Of a stretch of DNA of 48,047 nucleotides, positions 10,386 through 18,322 are shown piece by piece. The notes beneath the pieces are model-generated. The model saw only the letters and a list, made by a program, of their open reading frames with translations, was not told where the DNA came from and did not search any database. The stretch's first letter is position 1. Every line of letters starts with the position of its first letter. The DNA is from Bacteroidales bacterium (GTDB taxonomy: Bacteria > Bacteroidota > Bacteroidia > Bacteroidales > WCHB1-69). Where the stretch lies: assembly GCA_017633255.1 (NCBI GenBank), contig JAGBPS010000043.1, positions 1-48,047 on the forward strand. The letters run 5' to 3'. Position numbers and translations under genes: made by a program.

Positions 10386-11135
10386 TTAAATTTTGAATAG
10401 TTTTTTTGTTTCTTTAATTCTATATGAAGTTCCTGTCATATTGACAAGATAGGATTTGTGGCAAAGTCTGTCAACGAGAGCGGAGCAAAGTACCTTATCC
10501 TTAAGGACTTCCTCCCATCTGGTGAAAGGGAGGTTTGTGGTGATGATGGTGGCTTTTTTCCCAGTTCTGAGCGAGAGGTGGTTGAAAAGCATCTCAGCGC
10601 TTTCCTTGTCAAAGCCGACATAACCGAGTTCATCACAGATGACGAGATCGTACCTTTCAAAACGCATCTCCATGTTTCTTAACGACTTTTGCGTTTTTGC
10701 CGCCCGGATAAGAGTCAGCAGATGCGGCACGGATGTGAAGAAGACGGAGTAGCCTTCAAGACAGGCCTTGATGCCGAGTCCGATGGCGATGTGTGTTTTT
10801 CCCGTTCCGGGGTTGCCATACATGACAATGCTGCGTCCCTGCCTGATGAAGTCCAGTGTTTCCATCTCTGGCAGCATTGTCCGTCCTTCAACGGGAAGCT
10901 CCTCCCGTTGGAGTTCCTCAAGGTACTTCATCTGTGGGAAACAGGCCCTGTGGATACGGGTTGTCTTGCTCCTCTCACGCCGTCTGTCCACTTCCGCTTC
11001 CAGCAGACGTCTAAGGAAGGTAAGGTGCCCCCACTGTTCTCTGAGGGCATCCTCTGTGAACAGTGCCACGTTCTCCCTGACGGCGGTTATTCTCAACTCT
11101 TTGGTATACAAATCAATGGCTTCAATATCATTCAT
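10386..11135 (-). CDS. istB: IS21 helper ATPase IstB
   Basis: This 249-residue AAA+ ATPase assists IstA by binding DNA and selecting targets. The Walker A motif reads GNPGTGKTH and a Walker B-like DLVICDEL follows, then a GKKATIITTNLPF sensor-like segment. The length is normal for IstB. I choose the ATG at 11135 over the GTG at 11144: an AAGGAGGT ribosome site (11143-11150) lies 7 bases upstream of it, and it overlaps the istA stop as ATGA, the usual coupled arrangement. The gene looks intact. Confidence 0.95.
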   Translation of the reverse strand: MNDIEAIDLYTKELRITAVRENVALFTEDALREQWGHLTFLRRLLEAEVDRRRERSKTTRIHRACFPQMKYLEELQREELPVEGRTMLPEMETLDFIRQGRSIVMYGNPGTGKTHIAIGLGIKACLEGYSVFFTSVPHLLTLIRAAKTQKSLRNMEMRFERYDLVICDELGYVGFDKESAEMLFNHLSLRTGKKATIITTNLPFTRWEEVLKDKVLCSALVDRLCHKSYLVNMTGTSYRIKETKKLFKI

Positions 11136-12730
11136 AATGAGCACCTCCTTTCCCGACTGCTCATGCCACTGGAGTTTCCCTGCATGATGCCTTCCAATTG
11201 TGAGAGCACGTCCTCGCTGCCCAGCTCTATCTCCAGGAAGGCTTCTGTCCTTTGGCTTTCCGTGAAGACAAGCGGGATATTGTCACATGTCTCCAGCGCC
11301 ACCTTTATCTGGTCGAAGTTGATATGGCGGGCTCCACGCATGCGTATCCTCTTCACCGCGGCAAGTATGTCATTATAATCATGCCCATGCCCTTTGCAGT
11401 ACTTGAGCAGCCGCAAGAAGTCCCTGCCGTTGTCGGCGAAGTGCACACGGAAGAGCTCCTGCATCTTCTCAGGCATCTGTCGCAGCGCCACAGAGCCGTC
11501 AAGCGCGCCGGGCTTCCTCATCATGGTGTTGATGTAATGGTTGATGTCAAACGTCCACGAGCCGGTGGAGTAGCTTCGCTCATGTTCCGCCACCTTGTTG
11601 TAAGCGGTGTCATAGACACGTATCTTCTCACTGTACAGCTTTACGATAACCGTCTGTCCCGCGAGATTGTCGGGGACGGAGTAGTGGCTTCCCTTCACAG
11701 ATATCGTGGACTGCTTGTCCACGGAGCACTGCAGCAGGTCAAAGCACCCGAAGTCGCCCGGAAAGCGCAGCATGCACTCAAGATCCCTGCGCAGAGCCTC
11801 CCGCTTGTTGCCTGTGGCCAGACTGCCGCTCTCCGTATTTATATTGTCGCATATGCGACTCAGCCACATCTGGGCGTCCTCAATGGAGTCAAAGTCCACG
11901 CGAGTGGTGAACGCGCGTCCCCTAACATAGTCTACGCTGCGCTCCACATGCCCCTTCTCCCAGCCGGCGCGGGCGTTGCAGAAGCGGTATTCAAAGCCGT
12001 AGTATGCCTGCATGCGGAGCAGTGTCTCCGTGGGCTGTTTGCCACCTGGCTTCAAAATGACCGCCACTCTCATGTTGTCGTACACCATCATGTGCGGAAC
12101 CCCGTGCATGTCGTGGAAGAAGTTGCGGTGCGACTCCATGAAGGCCAGGTTGTCCTGATGGCGGAAAAGGTACGCCCAACGACCCTCGCTGTGGCACAAG
12201 GCGAATACCGCCATGGTGAACGTGACGGGCTTGCCGCCAATGCGCAACTTGACCTCATCCCAGTCAAACTCACACTCCTGTCCTGGTTCATAATACTGTT
12301 TGATGAAGACTTCCCTTGGCTTTTTTGTCTTCTCCTGTTTGCGCTTCTGTATGTACTTGCATACGCTGGAATAGCTGATGTTGAACCCCTTCTCTATCAG
12401 GCATCTGTATATGTCCTGACGCTTCAGGCACTGCTTGCGCATACCGGTCTGCCGGCGCTTGGCGTTCTCTGCCAGCCAGTACTCTATCTCTGTACAAACC
12501 TGTTCGGTGAGCCTTGTGCGCTTAACTCTGCGTCAGGGATACTTTGGCCTGCTTGCAAGGCTCAGGTCTACACCTTCCTCCGGATCTGACTGAGCTAGGG
12601 TCTCATACTCACGAATGTAACGGGTCACGGTCTTTCTGTTTAGACCTGTCTTGCGGGCAATCTCCCGCAAACTCATTCCATCAATGCGATAGTAATGAAG
12701 AATCTGTTCTTTTTTGTCCATGTTGATCAT
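11132..12730 (-). pseudogene. istA: IS21 transposase IstA interrupted by an in-frame TGA
   Basis: The ATG at 12730 opens a helix-turn-helix region (SLREIARKTGLNRKTVTRYI). After 65 codons a TGA (12533-12535) interrupts, and the same frame continues with RRVKRTRLTEQ and the catalytic core to 11132. Full length would be about 532 codons, normal for IstA. The DDE core is preserved: FDWDE, then MVYDNMR, then GWEKGHVER. A CGA (Arg) to TGA change would explain the break. Another TGA serves as a normal stop in hutH, so recoding is unlikely. Reinitiation downstream could produce a truncated protein without the DNA-binding domain. Confidence 0.88.
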
Positions 12731-12798
12731 TTTTACTTCTCATACGTTTTACAGCACTCTTACGAATCGCTAATATAACGTATAACTAACGACCCTCA

Positions 12799-12849
12799 TG
12801 GTATACTTTTCGATTATTATTGTGGTATACTTTTCAATTACTATTTACA
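12799..12849. repeat. IS21 right terminal inverted repeat
   Basis: Fifty-one bases holding two TGGTATACTTTTC sites and ending ATTTACA. It is the inverted partner of 10296-10345. Confidence 0.9.
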
Positions 12850-12947
12850 TCAAACTAGAGCAAGAAATCACACATATTGGTAGTAAAAAATACATAAATC
12901 GGTAGCGCTTTCTTGCTGCGCATAATTTACACAATACATAAAAACAG

Positions 12948-13085
12948 TATTTTTGCCGCTGTTTTTGAAAACATAGGCACATTGTCTAATGTGGCATCTC
13001 GAAGAGGCGAGTTAACTGGAACAAGCGACAACCTATTGCGGTCGCAAATGATTAACCCAGTCAACTCAGATTAGTCGCAAGACAC
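12948..13085 (+). other. Promoter-like motif followed by a hairpin-rich, non-coding stretch
   Basis: TATTTTTG at 12948-12955 matches the Bacteroidota -7 element. Downstream, CTCG/CGAG arms flank AAGAGG; further on AGTTAACTGG pairs with CCAGTCAACT (one mismatch) around an inner GCGAC/GTCGC hairpin. No open frame of note is present. It may be a small RNA or the former leader of the truncated SPFH gene; either reading is inference. Confidence 0.3.
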
Positions 13086-13101
13086 AAAAGTGACAACCTA
13101 A

Positions 13102-13416
13102 ATCAGCGAATCACACTATTTCACCAACATCCAGTTCCAGTTGGTAGATATTGACTTCGACGATGCCTTCGAGAATGCCATCAAAGAGAAGCAGGTGGCC
13201 GAGCAGAACGCATTGAAAGCCAAGAATGTGACCATCCAAGTGGAAGAGCAGGCCAAGCAGACCAAAATCAAGGCTGAGGCCGAGGCCATGCGCATCAAAG
13301 CCCACGCATTGGAGTCGAACCCCAAACTAGTGAGTTATGAGGCGGTACAGAAATGGGATGGACAGCTGCCACAGTACATGCTAGGAGATGCGGTGCCGTT
13401 TATCAACCTCAAATAA
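13102..13416 (+). pseudogene. C-terminal stump of SPFH/prohibitin-like protein
   Basis: About 104 codons remain, preceded in frame by a stop at 13099. The sequence FTNIQFQLVDIDFDDAF, then a charged helix with KEKQVAEQNALKAK, is typical of the end of prohibitin-family (Band 7) membrane proteins, followed by QKWDGQLPQYMLG at the C-terminus. The N-terminal membrane anchor and most of the SPFH domain are missing. The TTG at 13141 is internal. The gene was probably truncated by the deletion that also removed the symporter's 5' end on the other side of the IS. Confidence 0.8.
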
Positions 13417-13447
13417 ACTGAAAACTGAAAACTGAAAGTTAACAATT
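13417..13447 (+). repeat. Period-7 degenerate array after SPFH stop
   Basis: ACTGAAA is repeated three times directly after the TAA and then decays into AGTTAACAATTA. It belongs to the family of heptameric arrays also found at 15603, 21609, 32401, 32694, 34074 and 39682. Confidence 0.7.
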
Positions 13448-13472
13448 ACCACTGAAACAACATTTTTATATT

Positions 13473-13547
13473 CATGCCGAAGGCATGTGACGTGCCAACA
13501 GGCACAATTAACACCATACAAGCAACGGAATTGCGCAGTGTGGTGTT
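13473..13547. other. Cluster of three small palindromes between convergent genes
   Basis: CATGCC-GAA-GGCATG (13473-13487), GTGCC-AACA-GGCAC (13492-13505) and the arms AACACCATAC/GTGTGGTGTT (13510-13547, one mismatch) lie side by side. None has a clear T tail, so they are not obvious terminators. Confidence 0.5.
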
Positions 13548-13606
13548 AGTTGCGCTGCGTGCGTATCACCTCTCCAAGGTGAGAATTACTATACTTGTTA
13601 ACTGAA

Positions 13607-14500
13607 TCAGTCTTTGACGCAGCGGAGGGAGATAGCGGTCCCTACCTGGCCGCCTGCAGTCAGACCCGAAATATCAGGAGAAAAACAGTAGAAACGGGGG
13701 GCGGCAACCAACTTATAGTTTACATTGATCATTGTGGTACTCCAAAAGTGCGCACCCAAGTTCTGATCCATATAATTACCGTTATACGTTCCACATGGAT
13801 AGGCGGAGAAACCAGTGGCATTATTGCTCCATGATTCCCAACCTGGGCAACATTCAAAGCCGCTGCTAGCGCTTTCCCAGTCTTTGGCAACACACAACGA
13901 TTTGACTATGTGTGCGGAATTGCCATCGCAGACATACTGGCTCTGGCTGCCCACATAACTGAACAGCTGTTCCCACTCTGCCTTGCTGGGCACATGCCAG
14001 CCTGTAGGGCAAATTCCCTGCACTCCCGACGGATTGGCCGTAGTGGAGCCTGAGCCATGCATTACCGCCGACCAATTGTACAGATAGCCCCAGAGTTCAA
14101 CATGTGCTTCATCTCCAGCAGGAGCATAACGATAGGGATCTGTATCGCTCCACTGACCATCCGTTCCCATCGGGATTGCTGTACCATCGGCATAATGCGT
14201 GACACGGAGATTCTGGGCCATCCACTCCTGATTGCCTAAAACAACCGTATTATATTGATTCCCGTCGGCATCCGTCACACCATTGGGAATGATATGATCA
14301 CCTGTTTCTTCCTCTCCACCACCTTCCTCTCCACCCGGTTCATCTCCTTCACCCGGGTTGTCTCCAGGATTTTCTCCACCACCTGGCACTTCAGTATCAG
14401 TGTTATTCTGATTATTGGATAAATTTTCCTTGTGACAAGAAACCGTCAGCAAAGCCAAAGAAATGAGCAATGACAAGCCTACCAAAATAAACTTTTTCAT
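13607..14500 (-). CDS. FISUMP-domain lipoprotein (paralogue 1)
   Basis: This 297-residue lipoprotein has a hydrophobic signal peptide ending LLTVSC, with Cys22 as the likely lipidated residue. A low-complexity linker rich in Gly, Glu and Pro (~38-68) follows, and then a FISUMP domain to the end. Domain landmarks are GNQEWMAQNLR, YLYNWSAVM, GICPTGWHVPSKAEW and a final LRCVKD. FISUMP (Fibrobacter succinogenes major paralogous domain) has no established enzymatic role and is typical of outer-surface proteins. It is closely related to the gene at 15649-16530, and the two have related upstream repeats, so a local duplication is likely. I found no perfect TAnnTTTG element upstream. Confidence 0.92.
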   Translation of the reverse strand: MKKFILVGLSLLISLALLTVSCHKENLSNNQNNTDTEVPGGGENPGDNPGEGDEPGGEEGGGEEETGDHIIPNGVTDADGNQYNTVVLGNQEWMAQNLRVTHYADGTAIPMGTDGQWSDTDPYRYAPAGDEAHVELWGYLYNWSAVMHGSGSTTANPSGVQGICPTGWHVPSKAEWEQLFSYVGSQSQYVCDGNSAHIVKSLCVAKDWESASSGFECCPGWESWSNNATGFSAYPCGTYNGNYMDQNLGAHFWSTTMINVNYKLVAAPRFYCFSPDISGLTAGGQVGTAISLRCVKD

Positions 14501-14784
14501 ATTTCCGTGTTCTCGTTTTTATACATGTACATTTACATGACGCTTTAAACATCAAAAACGTTACAACAAAATATGATTTTTTTCATCAGATGTGATGTGT
14601 CACTTCCGCGGTGGGTTGGTGCAGTGCTTCGGGGCAAGGGCTGAGCACACCGCGGGAGGCATACGGGTTATCCTCAGGCCCCACACTGCGCGACTGCGTC
14701 GCTTGTGCGGGGTTACTAAAATGTGGCATCTTCGACGCCATGGTGCATATGATGGAACACAAGGAGAAAGGAATAATGCCTGTG
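14501..14784. other. GC-rich non-coding stretch
   Basis: This intergenic stretch holds the AT-rich leader of the FISUMP lipoprotein (14501-14590) and then a markedly GC-rich segment (14600-14720), including CCGCGG and inverted GCGCGACTGCGTCGC-like sequence. Small open frames here have no recognisable content. It appears to be non-coding; no function is evident. Confidence 0.5.
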
Positions 14785-14872
14785 TCTATTGAGATTAAAC
14801 CCTCTGCAAGGGTATGATTGAATCTGTGAAATCACAATATTCTATTGAGATTAAACCCTCTTCGAGGGTATG
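14785..14872. repeat. Two copies of a hairpin-bearing repeat
   Basis: Copies at 14785-14820 and 14841-14872 share TCTATTGAGATTAAACCCTC followed by a short loop and GAGGGT or AAGGGTATG. The hairpin arms are ACCCT/AGGGT. A third, decayed copy is at 16656-16690. On the minus strand the second copy lies just past the DUF5618 stop and could act as its terminator, but sequence conservation outside the stem points to a dispersed repeat. Confidence 0.7.
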
Positions 14873-14887
14873 TCTTTATACCTAAAA

Positions 14888-15283
14888 TCAATCACCGACG
14901 GCATTGGGCATCAGTATAGCGCAGCGGTCAATAATCATGTTGGCATAGTCAAAGCCCGAGTCACAGGTCTTTTTATTTCCCGTGCCGTCATATCCCATGT
15001 GCAGGTGCATGGTATCATATCCTGTCACAATGTAGGCAAGCAACTTCCGGTCTCTTTCGCCGGCAGCCTCCTTGTATTTATCAATTGAGGGACGGCCTTT
15101 GCCCTTACGGATGTTCAGCACCGCATCCAACGCAATCAGACAACCCTTCCACAGTGTATCGCCTGCCATTTTCACATACTTTCCATCCATATACATTTTG
15201 AACTTGCGATCATAGTTCGCATTCTTAATGACATCTTTCGCATTGGAAACATATCTTCTAGCTTCATCAATAGGATTTTCCAT
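14888..15283 (-). CDS. DUF5618 family protein
   Basis: This 131-residue helical protein matches my recollection of the Bacteroidota DUF5618 family: MENPIDEARRYVSNAKDVI at the start, a KYVKMAGDTLWKGCLIALDA core, and YDTMHLHMGYDG near the end. The biochemical role is unknown. The alpha-helical make-up resembles HEPN-like proteins, but that is inference. The ATG at 15283 is preferred over one at 15367, because a TAnnTTTG promoter (15313-15320) lies inside the longer version and would put transcription start downstream of the earlier ATG. Confidence 0.8.
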   Translation of the reverse strand: MENPIDEARRYVSNAKDVIKNANYDRKFKMYMDGKYVKMAGDTLWKGCLIALDAVLNIRKGKGRPSIDKYKEAAGERDRKLLAYIVTGYDTMHLHMGYDGTGNKKTCDSGFDYANMIIDRCAILMPNAVGD

Positions 15284-15312
15284 TTCAATAATTTTATCGT
15301 TTTTTCCGATTG

Positions 15313-15320
15313 CAAAAATA
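15313..15320 (-). promoter_or_regulatory. Bacteroidota -7 element for DUF5618 gene
   Basis: Minus-strand TATTTTTG, about 30 bases upstream of the ATG at 15283. Confidence 0.65.
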
Positions 15321-15602
15321 CATGGAAAAACAATATAAATCAACGAACTTGTGAAATTTTTACGCATTGAAAGTCAATATATTGAAAATTCAAACAAAAT
15401 ATTTTAACAATTATAAATTATTTGAATGGTCATATTTTAACAATATAGCGTCAATCTGTCCATTTTTCACCACCCGTTGCCCTCAGACCAATAGCCTGCA
15501 AGACCCATAAATCAGATACAAGACCGCCTTAATTATCGCCTTGTCATCCTCGTTGCCACTTAGTCCCTACAAGGTCGCTGGTCGATAAAATATCACCTAA
15601 TA
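15321..15602. other. AT-rich intergenic stretch without recognised feature
   Basis: Very AT-rich near 15360-15450, then ordinary composition. Apart from the period-7 array that follows at 15603, I see no gene, RNA or clear repeat. Confidence 0.5.
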
Positions 15603-15648
15603 CCAGACATCTAATGTCTAATACCTAAAACCTAATACCTGCAACCTA
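15603..15648 (-). repeat. Period-7 degenerate array after FISUMP lipoprotein 2 stop
   Basis: On the plus strand the units read CTAATGT, CTAATAC, CTAAAAC, CTAATAC, CTGCAAC, CTATCAG. The array abuts the stop of the minus-strand gene at 15649. Confidence 0.65.
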
Positions 15649-16530
15649 TCAGTCTTTGATACAGCGGAGGGGTTGGGCGACAGCCATCTGACTTCCCGAG
15701 GTCAGGCCTGCAACGGTACTACTATAACAGATAAAACGTGGTGCGGCAATAAGTAGATGAGTAACGTCAATAACAGTGGTACTCCAATAAGCAACATTCG
15801 TTCCCGGATCCATATATGCCCCTCCATACCAACCGCTGGGATAAACAGAGAATCCCGTAGCATTATTGCTCCACGATTCATAACCAGGTGTACAATCAAA
15901 TTCATACTCATCACACGCCCAATCTTTGGTAACACACATCGACTTCGCTATGTTTGCTGGATTATCTCCACATACATACTCACTCTGGCTTCCCACATAA
16001 TTGAATAATTGTTCCCACTCCGCTTTGCTGGGCACGTGCCAGCCCGTAGGACAAAGTCCTTGCACACCAGAAGGATTTGCCGTTGACGATTCAGCGCCAT
16101 GCATAACAGCAGGCCAATTGTACAAATATCCATGTTGACTAACATTATTCCCATCAGCAGGGGCATACCAATATGGATCTGTATCACTAGTATGACCATA
16201 GCCATACTCTCCCTCCGGTACCGCAGTCCCGTCGGCATAATGAGTAGTTCGGAGATTCTCTGCCATCCACTCCTGATTGCCCAGCACAACCGTAGCATAT
16301 TGATTTCCATCGATATCCGTCACACCATTGGAAATGACATGATCTCCTGTCACTTCTCCGCCACCTTCACCACCGCCAGGTTCATCTCCGGGATCCTCAC
16401 CACCCGGAACTTCTGTGTTAGTATTGTTCTGGTTATTGGTCACCTTATCTTTATGACATGACACGATGGCAAGTGAAAGGCACAAAAGAATAGAAAACAA
16501 AAAAAGAGACAAGAGTTTAAGTCTTTTCAT
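15649..16530 (-). CDS. FISUMP-domain lipoprotein (paralogue 2)
   Basis: This 293-residue lipoprotein has a signal peptide ending LAIVSC, a Gly/Pro/Glu linker and a FISUMP domain with GNQEWMAENLR, YLYNWPAVM, LCPTGWHVPSKAEWEQ and LRCIKD landmarks. It aligns along its whole length with the protein at 13607-14500, so the two are duplicates separated by the DUF5618 gene. It probably sits in the outer membrane. The ligand or partner is unknown. The upstream region is AT-rich and contains no perfect TAnnTTTG box. Confidence 0.92.
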   Translation of the reverse strand: MKRLKLLSLFLFSILLCLSLAIVSCHKDKVTNNQNNTNTEVPGGEDPGDEPGGGEGGGEVTGDHVISNGVTDIDGNQYATVVLGNQEWMAENLRTTHYADGTAVPEGEYGYGHTSDTDPYWYAPADGNNVSQHGYLYNWPAVMHGAESSTANPSGVQGLCPTGWHVPSKAEWEQLFNYVGSQSEYVCGDNPANIAKSMCVTKDWACDEYEFDCTPGYESWSNNATGFSVYPSGWYGGAYMDPGTNVAYWSTTVIDVTHLLIAAPRFICYSSTVAGLTSGSQMAVAQPLRCIKD

Positions 16531-16655
16531 AATATATTGATTTTTAATAATTTACAATACAACCAAATTATATTTTCATATCCTATAATATAAAAGACGT
16601 AAAAAGCGAAAATTTGTTGCTCTGATTGTGCACTTTTTCAAGGATAATGCTTCCA

Positions 16656-16690
16656 TCTATTGAGATTTAACCCTCTGCGAGAATATGATT
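16656..16690. repeat. Third, decayed copy of the hairpin repeat
   Basis: It matches 14785-14820 with TCTATTGAGATTTAACCCTC; similarity extends about 15 bases to the left (AAGGATAATGC). The stem is broken because GAGAATATG replaces the AGGGT arm. It lies just past the stop of the gene ending at 16711 on the minus strand. Confidence 0.6.
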
Positions 16691-16710
16691 ATGTGATGGC
16701 AATACCACAA

Positions 16711-18117
16711 CTATCTTCGGCAAATCTGCCAACGGATGCCAGCCTTCATGAAGAAGGTGGAATTCAGGCAGACATTGCCCGCCACCCAGCCTTTACTCTT
16801 CCAGCCCAGTTCGAGATAGGGATCGCAAAAACGGCTATGGTAGGAGACTCTTGCTTTTAGCAGGCCGCCGACAGAACCTTTATCCGTATAAAAAGACATA
16901 TCCTTGGGCTGCACCCAGAACATTGCCACGCCTCCTATCCGCATCCGGTTGTTCAGCAAAGGAAAATCTATCAAGCCCGCTTCGATACCGCCAAAATGAT
17001 GATGAAGGTTATTATAACTGTGCAAGGTGGCATACAAATTGAACTTGGGAGCCTGCAAGTAAAGATCAAGGGAGACATCATCGCCGAAAGAAGTCAGATA
17101 ATGACGGAAGGCGAAGTTGCCGTAATAGGCACCCTCATCAGTGTTGGCCAAACGGATGCGGGAAAAGCCTATCATCATGGGAGACATGAAGTTAAAGACA
17201 TCCAGACCGACCTGACGCTTCAGGTATTTACGTCCTTCCTCGGAAATATCGTCATACATGATGTATCTGTCATACCCCACGCCGCTCGGATGAATTCCGC
17301 GAGCAGCATACGGTTTATCGGGAAAACACAAAGCGTCAATCCAGGCGTTCATGTCCATGCCTGTAAAATCACGGGATTCGATAGTATTTTCCACCAAATT
17401 GCGTTCCCTTATACCCTTATCACCCAATCCCCTCGCACAACTGTTGATATACATGATATTCTGAATGGAATACATGATATACAGCACCTCGTTATCCAGA
17501 TTCTGGTGATAGAAGAACTCATTGGACTGGAGGTTGCGGACAATCTGCACCTCCGCCTCATGTCCGGCACTCATCAAGCGCACAAAGTCAGCATGATGTT
17601 CATTACAGAGTCTCTCAAGGTCTTCATCCTTAACACGATTCACCGCTATCGAACTTTTGCCGAAAGGGAAAGTCAGCACCTCGTTAAAGCTGTTGATACC
17701 ATACTGGTTCATCACCGCTCTATGATATTCCTCATGGAGCCACGGAACGCCTAACGGCAACCACTGGCTCAGCACATCAAAACCACTAATCAGAAAACGT
17801 TGCAAAAAAATCTGCGCTCCTTTGCTCTTTTTGATGCGGATATTCTTAAAGCCAAAATGCACAGCGGTATAAAAATCCATGGAATACGCCAGAGAAGCCT
17901 CCATCCCAGGATTCATATACATCTTGAAGAAGCCTCCCGTGGTATTGTAGGAATGAATCTGCGAAGGCAAGTCCACCAAGGGCATGTCGAGATATACCTC
18001 ACCGATGCTGTCGGTGTAAAATATCAAATTATTCTCAAAATTGCGCTGTCCACTCACAAGCAGTGGAAACAAGAGTACGCATAATAGCACGTGCAAGCTC
18101 AAGCACCGTTTCATCAT
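16711..18117 (-). CDS. Exported protein with HExxH motif, probably outer-membrane associated
   Basis: This 468-residue protein has a signal peptide ending near LLVSGQ. An HEEYH motif (residues 128-132) in WLHEEYHRAVMNQYG fits the zinc-binding HExxH pattern of metallopeptidases. A downstream SAGHEAEVQIVRNL segment holds another His-Glu pair. The C-terminal half alternates hydrophobic and polar residues in beta-strand-like stretches and ends in KAGIRWQICRR, suggesting a barrel. I do not recognise the exact family. Zinc binding and protease activity are inference. A promoter at 18150 supports this start; ATG at 18114 is an alternative. Confidence 0.75.
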   Translation of the reverse strand: MMKRCLSLHVLLCVLLFPLLVSGQRNFENNLIFYTDSIGEVYLDMPLVDLPSQIHSYNTTGGFFKMYMNPGMEASLAYSMDFYTAVHFGFKNIRIKKSKGAQIFLQRFLISGFDVLSQWLPLGVPWLHEEYHRAVMNQYGINSFNEVLTFPFGKSSIAVNRVKDEDLERLCNEHHADFVRLMSAGHEAEVQIVRNLQSNEFFYHQNLDNEVLYIMYSIQNIMYINSCARGLGDKGIRERNLVENTIESRDFTGMDMNAWIDALCFPDKPYAARGIHPSGVGYDRYIMYDDISEEGRKYLKRQVGLDVFNFMSPMMIGFSRIRLANTDEGAYYGNFAFRHYLTSFGDDVSLDLYLQAPKFNLYATLHSYNNLHHHFGGIEAGLIDFPLLNNRMRIGGVAMFWVQPKDMSFYTDKGSVGGLLKARVSYHSRFCDPYLELGWKSKGWVAGNVCLNSTFFMKAGIRWQICRR

Positions 18118-18149
18118 GATTTGGTTTGATTAATGATACATCTACTGTG

Positions 18150-18157
18150 CAAAATTA
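18150..18157 (-). promoter_or_regulatory. -7 element for the HExxH gene
   Basis: Minus-strand TAATTTTG, about 33 bases before the ATG at 18117. Confidence 0.6.
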
Positions 18158-18200
18158 CATAATAATTTCGATTAATTTCTATTTCCACTGTTTTTTGTTG

Positions 18201-18208
18201 TATTTTTG
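18201..18208 (+). promoter_or_regulatory. -7 element for hydF
   Basis: TATTTTTG preceded by TTTTTTGTTG. It sits 114 bases before the hydF ATG and diverges from the promoter at 18150. Confidence 0.6.
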
Positions 18209-18259
18209 CAAAGACTAAGGCAATGGGGACTATATTATCAGTCAACTTTATACTACCCC

Positions 18260-18290
18260 GGCCTTCGGCCACCCCTTCTACAAGAAGGGG
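18260..18290. other. Two adjacent palindromes in the hydF leader
   Basis: GGCC-TTC-GGCC (18260-18270) and CCCCTTCT-ACA-AGAAGGGG (18272-18290) lie in the predicted 5' untranslated region, 32 bases before the start codon. No long T run follows except GAATTTATAG, so this is either a leader structure or a repeat-derived palindrome. Confidence 0.5.
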
Positions 18291-18322
18291 AATTTATAGT
18301 TCTTAATCATCAACAAGGCAGC

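Larger units (their letters stand above)
10296..12849 (-). mobile_element. IS21-family insertion sequence (istA-istB)
   Basis: The element begins TGT and ends ACA, with long imperfect terminal inverted repeats and the istA-istB gene pair typical of IS21. It spans 2,554 bases. The ends each contain two copies of a GAAAAGTATACCA subterminal repeat, as expected for this family's multiple transposase sites. No target-site duplication is visible: the left flank ends GCAATGG and the right flank begins TCAAAC. The istA gene carries one in-frame TGA, so the copy is probably defective on its own. Confidence 0.92.

Noticed and set aside
10054..10386. Complete 110-residue membrane protein gene
   Set aside because: The first part is encoded by the IS end; only the C-terminal stump of a symporter is genuine.
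12533..12535. TGA recoded as an amino acid
   Set aside because: TGA ends hutH normally, and no other in-frame TGA interrupts a gene. A simple nonsense mutation is enough.
11252..12589. 445-codon plus-strand frame opposite istA
   Set aside because: It is antisense to the transposase core and has no family features.
14592..14817. Short plus-strand ORFs in the GC-rich intergenic stretch
   Set aside because: No similarity, no ribosome site and repeat-derived sequence.
14785..14872. Possible two-repeat CRISPR array
   Set aside because: The gap is only about 20 bases, the third copy is far away, and no cas gene is visible.
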